Source of the DNA: Rhizomys pruinosus
Taxonomy: Eukaryota; Chordata; Mammalia; Rodentia; Spalacidae
DNA length: 64,000 nt
NCBI GenBank assembly: GCA_009823505.1
Contig: VZQC01009559.1
Span: 516,760-580,759 of the forward strand
Reading direction: 5' to 3'
The translations under genes and the position numbers were made by a program. A model generated the notes under the pieces. The model was given only the letters and a program-made list of their open reading frames with translations, ran no database searches and was not told the DNA's origin. Below are positions 10,091 through 21,621 of this stretch, piece by piece (the stretch's first letter is position 1; each line of letters starts with the position of its first letter).

Positions 10091-11412
10091 ATCAATGGAC
10101 ACACAAAAAGGATGTTGAACCCTTACCTCATACTATATATAAAAATCAACCTCTAATAATTCAAGATTTGAACTAAAATATAGGACTGGATTAAACTCTT
10201 AGAATAATATATAGGGGTGAGTGTTCATGACTTTAAAATTGACAATGGATTATTAGATATCGCCCACAGAGAATACTGAACAGAAAAATTAGGTAAATTG
10301 CACCACACCCAAATTATGAACATTTAGGATTCAAGAGATATGATGAATAAAATGAAAACACAACTCAAAGGGTAGGAGAAAATACTTGCAGTTCACATGT
10401 CTAGTAAGAGATTTGTCTTGTGACTATATGAGAACTGCCACTATTCAGGATAAAAGACACCCTCATTAATAATGGATAAAAGTTTAAAAAACTATTCGAG
10501 GAATGTATAAAATAGTCAATATCTACTCAGAAAGATGCTAAGCTACATGAGTCCTCAGAGAAATGAAAATTCAGATTACAATGCACATCTTAACCACTAG
10601 GATGGTTAAAATACAGTGGTGAAATATATATCAGCAAAGATGCAAAACATCAGGTTCTTCATCCCTGCCATTTGAGTGTGCACTGCTATGGCCACTTTAC
10701 AGATGTTTAGGTGATTCCTTAAATGGTTATATGGGGCAAGCATATGACACACATTCTACCATGATGGATTTATTACCAAGAAAGATAAAACATATGTTCA
10801 CAGAAAAACCTTTGTGCATCAAAGGATATGATCGATAAATGGAAAACCAACTGAAAGGATGGGAGAAAATATTTACAACTCATTTGTCAGATAAGAGACT
10901 TCAATTGTGAATATGTAAAGAACTTTTAGAATTCATTATAAAAGACAAGTAATAATGGATAAAGGATAGTAACCCATTGCATAAAATCTTCTGGACACAT
11001 TATTGCCAGTGGCCAGCAGATGGGAACGACCCAAATAATATCATCTACTAGATACATAAATGAGATATTTTTATATGTTGAAATATTATTCAACTATTAA
11101 AATACATGGACAGATCTTGAAATCCTCATATTAAGTGAAAGAAATCTGTCACAAAGGCTACATGTTGTACAATCCCACTTCTTTCCAGAGTAGATAAATT
11201 TATAGTGTAGACTGTGATTGGCTGGGGATGAGGGAGATGGGGAAATAGGTGGTGGCCGAGGGATACAGCATTTAGGTTGGGATGATGGAAATGTTCTGAA
11301 ATTGGCTGTGGTAATGTTTGCACATGTCTGTGACTATGCTCAAAAATCATTGAAATGCACACTTTAAATGTGTGAATTATATGATATTTAAAATATCTCA
11401 ATAAAGCTGTTA

Positions 11413-12099
11413 AAAATGAAATGACTTTTACAATATTAGAAGCAGTTTACATAGGAAGAGGGCCAACTCTCATCCAAACCGTGTCCTGTTTCCATGACCT
11501 TTTGACAGCCTCTCCTTTGAAGGTCCTTTGCTCTGCAGCTGCTTGTCTCCCATGCATCTGTTACAGGGGCTGAGGTCTTTTGGTGTCACCAGATGTACGC
11601 CATTATCACTCACAGTTGACCTCTTCTTGAAAATGTTTCTGGTCTCACTGGGTTCAAAACTCTGTGCTTTCCTAGAAAACATTTGGCTTGTTTAACAAAC
11701 TGAGCTAAACAGAAGAGAAAAGAACAGCCGTACTTACAGTTCTCTTGCCCTCCAAATGGAGTGGATTTTGAACATAGATTTTAGAGAATGTCAGACTTAG
11801 AGTCTGGCCATTGCTTAGCTAAATAGCTACTACAAACTCACTATCCCCTACCTGAACAGGCAAAAGAAGCTAAAACCATGGTTTCCAAATGTCTTTACAG
11901 CTAGCATTAACCGTGTAACAGAGTTTATTTGAGATACAAGCAGGGTTTTTGCTTTCTTGGCACAGCTGACCCAGACACTTCATTTTCTCTTTCTGTTTTA
12001 AATGCTTTAAAATTAAGGAAGTGTGTATAGAGTGGAGGGTGATCATCTGTGCATGAATCCTTGAGGGTCCTCCTGTACCACTTGTCACCTGATTTTTTG
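11413..12099. other. Unassigned non-coding sequence
   Basis: Unique-looking sequence following the L1M 3' end. No repeat or coding signature is recognised; the short minus-strand frames look like chance. Confidence 0.45.
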
Positions 12100-12277
12100 A
12101 AATAGGGTCTCTCACTCAATCTGGAGCTCACTGGTTAAAATGGCTATTCAGTGAGTCCCAGAGATCCTTCTGTCTCCTCCTTTACAGGGCTGTGCTCACA
12201 GGCACACAATCCTCTGCCCAGCTTTTCCTCATGATTCATAGGGAGCACTTTACCTACTGAGCCACACCCCTGTTCCT
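12100..12277 (-). mobile_element. B4-type SINE fragment, antisense
   Basis: The order tagggtctctcactcaatct, a B1-like middle, then ttacctactgagccacaccc fits an antisense B4 (ID-related head joined to B1). It is strongly diverged. Confidence 0.65.
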
Positions 12278-12880
12278 CGGTTTTTGTTCTTTTATCTTGG
12301 ATGTTTCTGTAAGTGCTGATACTGTGGGAGCCATCTTGTCACAATGTATATAGGCCCATAGACATACTGGCTCTGACATCCAGAAGTTGCAGAACCCAGT
12401 CAACACCTCTTGGCTTGAGACTTCTCAGTAGGAAGTACATGATCTATGTTTCTCTTAATCAGGTGGTCTGATCTTTACTGGAAGATGAGGCTCTGCACTG
12501 GAGCATCATCAGTCCATATTTTATGTCTTTTTTCCTAAATAGTTTTAGGAATTCCAAGCTATACATTGGAAGGTGAGTCAGAACAGACACACTGGTTGGC
12601 AATGGGTTGGGGTCACATGGAGTCTTACTGTACTGTAGAAACTACAGGCATATACTGTATATGTATTTACATAACAATCCTGTTCACACAAACAATCCTA
12701 AGATTAAAATAACTTCTCTATAATATTTTATATACATCCTGGTCTGGATTAGTATAATCTAGAGTTAAAAGGAGGCATTCAATGCCAACTCTTCTCTTTT
12801 AGATTGTTACTTTTACTTCCATTGTATTCATAGTTTATAGAACAGTGTTTGACAATTAGTGGGCATTTAAAAACAGGTAG

Positions 12881-12882
<2 letters not shown>
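12278..12882. other. Unassigned non-coding sequence
   Basis: AT-rich sequence between two B4 elements. A gggagccatcttg motif at 12328 recalls some rodent LTRs but is too short to classify. Confidence 0.4.

Positions 12883-12924
<42 letters not shown>
12883..12924. repeat. (GT)n microsatellite
   Basis: Uninterrupted gt run of about 21 units, immediately next to the B4 element. Confidence 0.97.
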
Positions 12925-12927
<3 letters not shown>

Positions 12928-13227
12928 CACATGTGAGCATGCCTTTGCATACATGTGTACAGACCAGAAGAGAACATCAGGTATGCTTCTCAGTCTTAGT
13001 CCTTAGAGACAGGATCTCTCACTGAATTTGTAGCTCAACATTTTTCTAGCTAGTCTGGTTGCCTACCAAACTCCAGTGATTCCCTGTTCTCCTCATACCT
13101 CCAGCACTGGATTCACAGGCATTAATGTCCATGCCCAGCTTTTTTAGGGAGGTGTTGGAGATCTGAACTCAGGCCCTCGTGGGTTGCACAGCAAGTGTTC
13201 TTACACAGTGAGCCATCTCCCAGCCCC
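12925..13227 (-). mobile_element. B4-type SINE, antisense
   Basis: It runs from a GT-rich variable tail through agacaggatctctcactgaa and ggattcacaggcattaatg to the complement of the tRNA/ID-like head, cagtgagccatctcccagcc. It is fairly diverged and nearly full length. Confidence 0.75.
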
Positions 13228-13728
13228 ATAGTGTAATAAATATTAAATATCATGTTTTTATATATGTATATATCTGTCTGTACAAGTCAATTCAGATTTA
13301 AAGGAAACAACATTTTATCAGCACCAGCTATTAACTCTGAATTAGAACACACGATTATAAGTGAGGAAATGAAGAGACTGTAGAAGATCATCCAGACTCA
13401 GATTTTGCTTTTGTTTGTAGTAAGTGCAGATAGAAACAGAGATTGACGAAGTCAGGGTACAGCGTGGGAGGATACTGACATGTTTTCATGCTCCTCCACA
13501 TTGTCTCATAAGAATCGAGACTGCATGCCATTGGAATAGAGGAGGGCATTACAGACTTTGCAAAAAAGGAATATATATTCATATATCTATATCTATATGT
13601 ATATACATATATATGAATCTGTGATTGACCCCTTGGTTTACTTGGGTAGTTATTGATCCTCTCTTAGCCAACTTTTCTCATCTGAAAAATGAGGGGAAAT
13701 GAAGTAAAAATAGAATAAGAAGACACAG
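13228..13728. other. Unassigned sequence with AT-rich tract
   Basis: It includes a (TATATC)-like tract at 13571-13615. Nothing else is recognised. Confidence 0.45.
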
Positions 13729-13846
13729 TTAGCCAGACGTGGCAGATCTCTGTGAGCTCAAGGTCAGCCCTGTCTACATAGTGAGTTCCAGGCCAGCTGG
13801 GGCTACATGGAGATCCTGTCTCAAAGACCAAAAGAAGAAAAAAAAG
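13729..13846 (+). mobile_element. B1 SINE, internally deleted
   Basis: Head agccagacgtggcagatctc, middle ctacatagtgagttccaggc, end gagatcctgtctcaaagac. The block holding the usual tttaatcccagc is missing, giving about 118 bp. Confidence 0.85.
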
Positions 13847-14088
13847 AATACATAGTTGACTCCTCTATTATATGGGTCATGTAATGGGGATTGACTTGCA
13901 AAGGACAGTATTTCAGTGTTCTGCCTGTTGGTGCTTTGCAGGAGATCATAAAGAAACCTGTAGCCCCTGGGATTGGAGGAGGAGGAAAACTGGGAAGGAA
14001 TGAGCATGTGTCGTCCCCGTCTAGCTTTGGTGGCATAGTTGAGTAGGTGACAGTAAGACATTAGTTTATCTAATAGTTTTTTTAATTC
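13847..14088. other. Unassigned non-coding sequence
   Basis: Unique-looking spacer between a B1 and a tetranucleotide repeat. Confidence 0.45.
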
Positions 14089-14101
14089 TACCTATCTATC
14101 C

Positions 14102-14140
<39 letters not shown>

Positions 14141-14161
14141 ATCTATCTACCTATCTATCTA
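14089..14161. repeat. (TATC)n microsatellite
   Basis: About 17 ctat/tatc units with one imperfection near 14140. Confidence 0.95.
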
Positions 14162-14308
14162 GAAATAGAAGTATGAAATTCTACCAATAATCTAATAGCT
14201 ACTGCAATGCCTGGTATGTGTCCAACACTCAAGTAAAAAGCATTTCATACATATATAGAGTGTGGATTCTTTGGTGTTTTTGTTTTTGTTGTTGTTTCCT
14301 TGATTATT

Positions 14309-14338
14309 TTGAGACAGGGTCTCCTTATAACCCCAGAT
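14309..14338 (-). mobile_element. B1 SINE 3'-end fragment, antisense
   Basis: Only the first ~30 bp of an antisense B1 remain (gagacagggtctccttataa), then unrelated sequence. Confidence 0.6.
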
Positions 14339-14644
14339 TCAATGTTCACTGGCAGGTCTTATGCAGACAGCCACAGGCGTTGTGAGTTCATGAGAGCAAA
14401 GTCCTGTCATGTCCAGAAGTCACTGTTTTGACCTAGTCTTCCCTGACCAATGTCTTTAAAATTTTTCTGTCACCTCTTTTATAATTGTTCCTGAGCCTTA
14501 AGAGGATGGGAATGATATAGATGACCCATTTATGGCTACACAATCCACTGGCCTTTGTTCTATGTACTTTTACCACTTATAAATTTGTATATTAATCTCT
14601 ACCCAATTCACAAAGAAAAAATAAATATATTTTAACTGATTTTT

Positions 14645-14791
14645 GGTTGTTGTTTGTTTATATTAAGGCAAGACCTCATTCTGTAGTCCAGGCTTGACCT
14701 GTAGCCCAGAGTGGCCTGAAATTTGTTGCAATCCTCCTGCCTCAGCCTCCTAAGTCATAGGATTATCAGTGTGAGCTACTGTATCCAGCCA
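14645..14791 (-). mobile_element. Old B1-like (proto-B1 type) SINE, antisense
   Basis: The antisense B1 plan is recognisable in cctgcctcagcctcctaagt and gtgagctactgtatccagcc, but many positions are changed. Confidence 0.75.
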
Positions 14792-15827
14792 CTAACTGAA
14801 TGAAATTCTAAGGTGGTGTCTTCTTTGTTGGAAATTCTACTGATTCACTGTTCCTATTTGACAGTCTTCAATGGTTCACTCCTAAGTAAAAGAGCAAAAT
14901 TTAGTACTCAGTGTCCACTAGAGCAATATTTGTCCTTCAATATTAATCTCAGATCTTCACCTTATATCTCTAGTTGTTAAAGATCTGATTTGCCAATTTT
15001 TTTATGCCCAGCTTAAAACCACTTGACATGTGTTCTTTCTTCTTCCCTGTCCTGACTGACCTTTACTTGCTATACACACCCTTTTCAAGCCCCAAAGTAT
15101 TTTGGGATCACCACCTAATTCCTCTTTCTTCGCTGTAGAAGGGGTTCCTATCTTCTGGACTTCAGTTTTCTTGTAACCCTCTTTATCCTTTTCCCTTTCT
15201 CCTCTGGATATTCTGTGCCAGCTGGCGCTTCTCACAGGGGGAGTTTTGGTCTGACTTTTTCCTCTATTGCTTTCCTCTGTGTTCTCCACATGCTCCATGG
15301 TCTCTTGATTTAAATACAGGTACACACACACGGTGTCCCTACAAGCAGTCCTGATTTAATGCCGGCAGAAAGCCCCACAGTCTCCGAGTCCACTGCGGGC
15401 TATTACTCTTGCTTTTTCCCTTAATATCCCATTAATCATTTTTTCTCTTTCCACTTTTGAAGCTCCTCTCATTTCTTTTTTCTAACTTTGTTCCGGTGTT
15501 TGAAGACAGCTGAAAATCATAAGATTCAACTCTCACTTGCTCACTTTTCTCTTTCCAAACCTTTATATAGAATTCATTGTGTATTGCTAAATGTTGCATC
15601 ATGCAACAATTTGCTGTTTTATTCCTTCACACTCATTCTCCTCTTTACTCATTTGAAGCAGAAAATAGTGATTTATTTGCATTACCAGGAGAATAAAAAT
15701 TAATGACTTCTGTCTTAGGATAGTTTTGAGATCTTTAGTCTGACTGCCTGCTGGACATTATCAGCACATCTGAAATCAAGCTTTACTCTAACCTCTCAAA
15801 CTATAGTTCTGTCACATCACATCCATC

Positions 15828-15829
<2 letters not shown>
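14792..15829. other. Unassigned non-coding sequence
   Basis: About 1 kb with no SINE, LTR or recognisable gene. The minus-strand frame across 15002-15331 is lysine/glutamate-rich with no recognisable domain. Confidence 0.45.

Positions 15830-15869
<40 letters not shown>
15830..15869. repeat. (CA)n microsatellite
   Basis: Uninterrupted ca run of about 20 units. Confidence 0.97.
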
Positions 15870-15871
<2 letters not shown>

Positions 15872-16035
15872 TTGTGTCCCTGCCTGGGTCACCTGGACCT
15901 ATGCATCACTTTTCCTCTGGGAACAACTTATTTCTCCTTCATCACTCATTCCTTTTTCCTGTCTGTAGAGAGATACTGGAATAACATTCCCCTTGCTTTA
16001 GTCAGAGATGTTCTCTTACTTGCTTCTTTAAAAAA

Positions 16036-16610
16036 AAAAAATATAATGCTTTTATTGATGTTTTACGTATTTCAGACATCATTTTTCAGTTCAATTTAGA
16101 CATATTTCCCTTTCCATCCCCCCCACCCCAAATCATGCATTCTGCCATAACTGTCCTGCATCTTTCTTTCAGTCTTTTTTTATGTTTAGGAATTCACATT
16201 TCCTCCTTTAATTTTATATTACTCTAAAATATGAATACCTACCTTCCACCCATACACAGTAATTGCAGAGTCTGAAAATAAGTGGTGGGTTGATTCTAGA
16301 ACCCGTTAAGAGATTTACTTTATAACAACATAGTTGCTTTCAGATAAAAAAAAATATAACAATAACGTTGTTCAGCTTGCCTTTCAAATGGGGATTTGGT
16401 GTTAGCATCCACAAATGAGAGAAACCATTCCCTGTTTGTTTTCCTGGGACTGTTACTTCACTTAGCATAATGGCTCCCAGTTCCATCCATTTACCTGCAA
16501 AGCTCATGAGAACAGCTCCAACTAGCTTCTTAGCCAAAGTCTTCCTCATTTTACAAATTTGGCACTTGACTTCCAAGGACTTCTTCCCTAAGGCACAGAC
16601 TGCATCTCTT
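16036..16610 (-). mobile_element. LINE-1 3' end, antisense, 5'-truncated
   Basis: The minus strand reads as a rodent L1 ORF2 C-terminus and 3' UTR. Around 16450-16510 it carries the block encoding the region aggtaaatggatggaactgg, followed by attatgctaagtgaagtaac. A tttattgatg motif at 16051, antisense to the AATAAA end, marks the 3' terminus. Confidence 0.75.
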
Positions 16611-16845
16611 TTTTTATATATTTTATTTATTTGTTTGTTATTTTTATGTGTATGAGTGTACTGTCTGCTTGTAGGTTGGTGCACCTATGTCGTGCAATGC
16701 CTCAGAGGTTAGAAGAGGGTGTGAGATTGCCCTGGAATTGGAGTCAAAGACTGTTCTTAGCTGCCATGTGGGTGCTGGGAATTGAACCCAGGTCCTCTGC
16801 AAGAGCAGTGGGTGCTTTTAACTGCTGAGCCATCTCTCCAGCCCC
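16611..16845 (-). mobile_element. B2/B3-type SINE, antisense, older subtype
   Basis: The minus-strand head ggggctggagagatggctca and body are intact. It has only one copy of the 17-bp ccagttccagg-type block. Target-site duplication: gactgcatctct at 16598-16609 and gactatatctct at 16847-16858. Confidence 0.93.
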
Positions 16846-16858
16846 TGACTATATCTCT

Positions 16859-17408
16859 TATTTAGAAACAAAACAATGATTCTCTATTAACAAAAGAGAA
16901 GCATTGACGCTTTAACCTATCAGTAAGTACCCTCTACTATCTCCCTATTTTCTCCAACTGTATAAACTATTTCACATTATCAGTGTCTAGATTTGTGCAA
17001 AGTATTTTTGAATCCTGCTTTTGTGAGGTAAACCCCCTTCCTTCGACTACTTACCAAGTTTCTGATAGTCAAAGTCATGACTAGCTATCCAGCATTATTC
17101 TTATTGGTGGACCTATGGTTTTTTTTCCTAAGCACCTAGATATTTAAGGTTAGGTCCCTACAAGATAAAACCATGAACTAATTATATTCTGTGACAGCCC
17201 CCCACTCCCGGTGAGCATAAAATACTAGGATTGGACACTTTTTTTGGGTGATGGAGCAAAATGATCAGCACTGTCCTGAAACAAGAGAGAGTCCCTGGCC
17301 AGCTCATGTGCACAGTCTATCCGATGCCCAAACAGTTATGAGGCATTCCATGTACCACGCTCAAATAAACATTTGCCAATATTTATGAGTTTTCATTATA
17401 AACCTCTT
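16859..17408. other. Unassigned non-coding sequence
   Basis: No repeat family or coding signal recognised. Confidence 0.45.
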
Positions 17409-17551
17409 ATTTGATGCCAGGTATGGTGGAACATGCCTTTAATCCCAGCCCTCAGGAGGCAGAGGTGGCATATATGTATGAGATAGAAGCCGTCCTGGTC
17501 TACATAGTGAGTTCTAGGCAGGCTGAAACTATGGAGATGCTGTCCACAAAC
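17409..17551 (+). mobile_element. B1 SINE, diverged
   Basis: Head gatgccaggtatggtggaac, then tttaatcccagccctcagga, then ctacatagtgagttctaggc and an A-rich tail of caaacc/aaaac units. It is the last SINE before a SINE-free stretch of almost 7 kb. Confidence 0.88.
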
Positions 17552-17718
17552 CAAACCAAAAAACAAACCAAAAACCTCTTAGTTGCATAAGCACCACATA
17601 CATGTTGTGAGTGTTGCTGATCATCGTCTTGAAATGATCATGGTTATTGACAATGATTAATCAATGAGCTCTATTCCTTATTTTCTTTTCAACATGCTTA
17701 AATGGAGCTAAACTACCT

Positions 17719-17719
<1 letters not shown>

Positions 17720-17761
<42 letters not shown>
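17720..17761. repeat. (GT)n microsatellite
   Basis: About 21 uninterrupted gt units. Confidence 0.97.
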
Positions 17762-17762
<1 letters not shown>

Positions 17763-19299
17763 TGTAGTGTTTTACTAAAATAACATATAAAGGCTACAAG
17801 AATAAATTCATTAAAATGCCTTGATATCCTCTTGTAGTCTAATCATATTTTCACCACTACCCGAGTGGCTCTTTTACTGTTCCAGTTGTTAACCCAGTTA
17901 TGCCCAGAATCTTCCTACTGCTATAACAAAGGAGGGTAATAAGGGGCAGGCAATAGGATGAGTAATTTTTGTTAGTGGTGGCTGTTGGTTGAGTCTTTTT
18001 TATTTTTCTTTTTCATTCTTTCCTTCTCAGAAAAGACCCTTTCATTTGGCTAATAATCTATTTTCTTTCATTTGACTGATTCTTTCTTAATGGTGGAAAA
18101 AGCTTTTTATTTTCTTTCCTGATTGCTAGTAATTAAACTAGAAAAGAATCAACTTCTCTAGGGTCCCTGGATCACAACCCATGAAGAGGTTATGTCTCAC
18201 TTTTCCCTGGAAATTCTGGGAGGGAATGGCTCCATTTCTTTTCCAGGTTATGGCTATGGGTTGCCGATGGGGTTGGCTACCTAGATCAGGGCCTACCATG
18301 TTGGTGTCAGAGCCTGCCGGCCACCAGTAGGCTTCTCAATGAACCTCTTCTGTGCTGAAAGGACACACACTCCCTAATGTCTTTGTGTCTTTTCTTTCAG
18401 CATCAAAACCCAAAAATTTATGCTGTCTCTCATTGACTAGACATTTTCCTCAGTGGCAAAGTGATCTAAATAAATATGAATTCTAAAGCATTTCAGTTTG
18501 ATGGATAAGGACAATACAGCTCCTGAATTTTTTGTCTCTAGGAGTTGCTTTTATTACATCTGTCCTCTGGGATTTTAACATCCAGCCATGAATGATAAGT
18601 CATTTTCCCCCATCACCCAAAAAGAAAATCTGAGTACTTTATGCTCACTGGGGTGGGGGGTGTCACAGAATATAATTAATTCATGGTTTTATCGCGCAGG
18701 GACCTAACTCCACACCCTCTCTAGGAAATAAATGACATCCCAGGTGGTAATAAGCTTGCTGCTTGAATGACTCACTTTCTCTGCTTTCTTTGCCTAATCA
18801 CCCTTGTGACCTGGTATCTGACCCCCATCCAACCCCCACAGGATTCACTAACCTGGCAATGATGTTTAGATATTCTCTAAATGCACACATCAGGTAAAGC
18901 TTGCCTTTAGAAGCTTGCATTGTTGCTTTTAGACTGGGCAGTCACATGTATAAAATGTTGGTCCTAGTATATTATTATTACCATACAATTCTTTCAACCA
19001 TCTAGAAATAGCATATTTCCCCTCTGTGTACATTTCGTTAGGTTTTTATCACTTTATGTATTTCTTATTTTAAAATGTACTCAAAAGGCTCTATAGATGT
19101 TTGAAAGACTCTAGAACATAAAAATAAATAATCATCACAATGATAAAAGTAGTCACAAGATGAAAAATAAGATATATATTATTAAACATTACATTTTATG
19201 TAGCTGGTAAAATATGCAGATATAGCTGAATTACCCTGGGTAATCAATGTCTAGTTTGAGGAGGAGATTAATTTTAATATAAATTAAAAATAACTCATT
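17762..19299. other. Unassigned SINE-free sequence
   Basis: Unique-looking and moderately AT-rich. No transposon, RNA gene or coding region is recognised. Confidence 0.45.
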
Positions 19300-21120
19300 T
19301 CCGGGCTGTATACATACACGTGATATTATATGTGTGTACTGCTAAATGAAGTTTTTAAAGAATCCAATTCAATTTACTGTTAATCTACTTTAAATTTCCT
19401 ATTTAGTAGCAAATCTACTCTTCGCTAATGCCAATAGCAGCGTAAGAGCAAGGAACAAAAGGCTTTGATGGTTCTCCTCGTTTTTTTTTTTATTAGTTTG
19501 AACTTCCAAATGCAAATATCTATCTCTTTTGTTGCCTATACAATTGACTTATTCCTAATTGGTGAGAAACATTTATGGACGTTGGTAGTTTGGACTTGTA
19601 ATATGAAGAAAATGGTCACCTAACATGTACGATTTTTTTTTTTATTTGGGCATACATTTAAAATTCTCCTGCCTTTGCCTCTCCTCCTCCCACCTCACAA
19701 AGCAAAATGCATTTAGCTGCATTTGAGCTGAAGGAAGCTTTGGTTGAAGCTACATCTCCTGGCTCACCCAGGCATTAACATATATGAGCATTGTCTCCAT
19801 CGCTTCCTTCTGCAGCTTTCTATAATAAAACAAGCCACATCAAATAGGCTTGGCTGTAATATTAGGCAAAATCTAATTTCAGTTTGGTTATCATATAGTG
19901 TTCATTTCCCTAAGGGAGGGGAAAAATTAAATTTGTAAGCTTGCGATTCCAGCTGAAGCAGTGGAAAGCCAGGCGGCTTCCTTCTGCCTTCTATTACTCA
20001 CTTTATGAATTAGCCTTAGTTTACTTGTTTCGATCGGGTGTCGACATATTTCTGAATACTATTAGCATAGCAATCAGGGCTGTTCTCAGGTTATTGAATG
20101 GTGTGTTGACTTCCGAAATAAATAGATATGCAGTGTGAAGGGTGAGCCGTCACTTCAGGAGAGCTTTCCTGATCTAAATTAAAAGGCACTTCTAATTGAA
20201 AACTATAATAGCAGGAGGGTTAGAGAGACAATGAAACTGCTCAGTCCCTTTCAATTTTCACAGATTCTGTTAGCGAATGTAGGAGAAAAAGTAAAATGAA
20301 AATATTAAATTACAAATTGCAATTTAAGTAGCAATATTAAATTATGCCTAAATAGCCATATTGCTGTGGAGCAATTTTAGATGCTTGATTTAAAGACTCG
20401 GGTGCACTTGAGCTTTGTCTATTCTGATCTGTTTTATCACTTTACTTACAATCCTATGTTTACACCAGCATGTATGTCTTTATCTATGAAATAAGGAATC
20501 AGTCTTGAGAGGCTTTACATTTTACATTCTGTGGTCACTAATTCAATATTGTGTTTTTCTCTGTACCTTCTATCATGACTGAAGTGGTATGTGGGAGGAG
20601 GGAACCTCATGCAGGATACTATTATCGAATCTGAGGTGATCGTTCATAAATTGTCCACATGAAATGGTTTCAGAAATTAACAACAGTAAATCAATTACAA
20701 ATTTCAGTAACAGAGGAAATTGTTAGCTATTTCAGCTACATAAATACTATCAGCTCTCTGAGTCTATATATTTTGGTCGTTTAAGGGTTAACAATCGAGG
20801 CCTGTCTATAGCTCATTTCTATAGTAACAGCAAGACTGAGACTTTTTATGGGCACCTAATAATTAGAAAGTGCTAGAAGGTATAACAATATAATGAATCA
20901 AAACTGATAGACTTGTGGGTTTCCATAGAAACATGTATAATTATGATAATCGGTCCCTGGCGTACCCTCCGAATCGTATACATTCAGTTAAATGCAATAA
21001 ACATTAGGCACTATTTAGTGAGCTGTGATGCAGATTAACAGTGTGAGATACAGGGAGGTTATGAATAAAATTGCTGTACAGTTTATCTCAAACTAATTTC
21101 CGAGATTGCTTTAATAGATG
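19300..21120. promoter_or_regulatory. Candidate conserved non-coding enhancer cluster
   Basis: Roughly 1.8 kb without any transposon. It is AT-rich with many homeodomain-type TAAT/ATTA cores, yet keeps about twenty scattered CpGs (for example tcgatcgggtgtcgac near 20030-20044 and ggcgtaccctccgaatcgta near 20959-20978), unusual for such AT-rich DNA. An RFX X-box-like palindrome, gtttccatagaaac, lies at 20919-20932. These are typical of developmental enhancers in gene deserts. The regulatory role and conservation are inference; no long open frame supports coding. Confidence 0.4.

Positions 21121-21122
<2 letters not shown>

Positions 21123-21163
<41 letters not shown>
21123..21163. repeat. (GT)n microsatellite
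   Basis: About 20 uninterrupted gt units. Confidence 0.97.
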
Positions 21164-21166
<3 letters not shown>

Positions 21167-21621
21167 AATTGGAAGTATATTTTTGTTAGTGGTAAAGCTA
21201 ACAAAGATAATATTTCATAAAGTGGCTGACTGATTGTTAATTTCAGTGCAGATCAAAATGGGCCATGGCACATTATTCAGTGTGAGATCTTGAGCCCTCA
21301 GAGCAAATGGAAGATCAGGCCTCCCTTTGCTGATTTATTTTAAAAGTAAATTATAAATCTTTGCATGGTGTCCATTTTGTTAACCTTTTCTTCTCCCTCG
21401 TTCTACCTCCCGGTTTTCTGGAGAATTTCCCCAGTCTGGTTATGAAGAAATGTCAGCAAACATTCTCTTGTTTCTGGTCTTTAAAAGGCAGTACTTCCTT
21501 TTGGCTCTTTTGTGTAACAACTAGCTTTTAATCTTCCCTCAGCTTCTATATTTCAAATGAGCTCTGCCTTTCTGCATGCAAAGGTGCAAGAAACTGCCAG
21601 AATTCCACTGCAACATGGAGC
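21164..21621. other. Unassigned SINE-free sequence
   Basis: Unique-looking sequence continuing the SINE-free block up to the start of the duplicated segment. Confidence 0.45.

Larger units (their letters stand above)
9055..11412 (+). mobile_element. Ancient L1M-type LINE-1 relic, interrupted
   Basis: 9055-9456 matches the post-RT part of ORF2, with the remains of the stretch encoding a tryptophan-rich YWRKDRQID-like peptide. After two later SINEs, 10091-11412 continues through a decayed ORF2 C-terminus into a 3' UTR. That UTR has the classic ending: gaaattggctgtggtaatg, cactttaaatgtgtgaatt, then atctcaataaagctgtt with an AATAAA signal at the 3' end. A ggagaaaatatttacaactc-type block occurs twice, about 480 bp apart (near 10376 and 10862), so it holds a rearrangement or a second copy. 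Confidence 0.8.

Noticed and set aside
15002..15331. 109-codon minus-strand charged frame
   Set aside because: No recognisable domain, no upstream signals, low-complexity composition.
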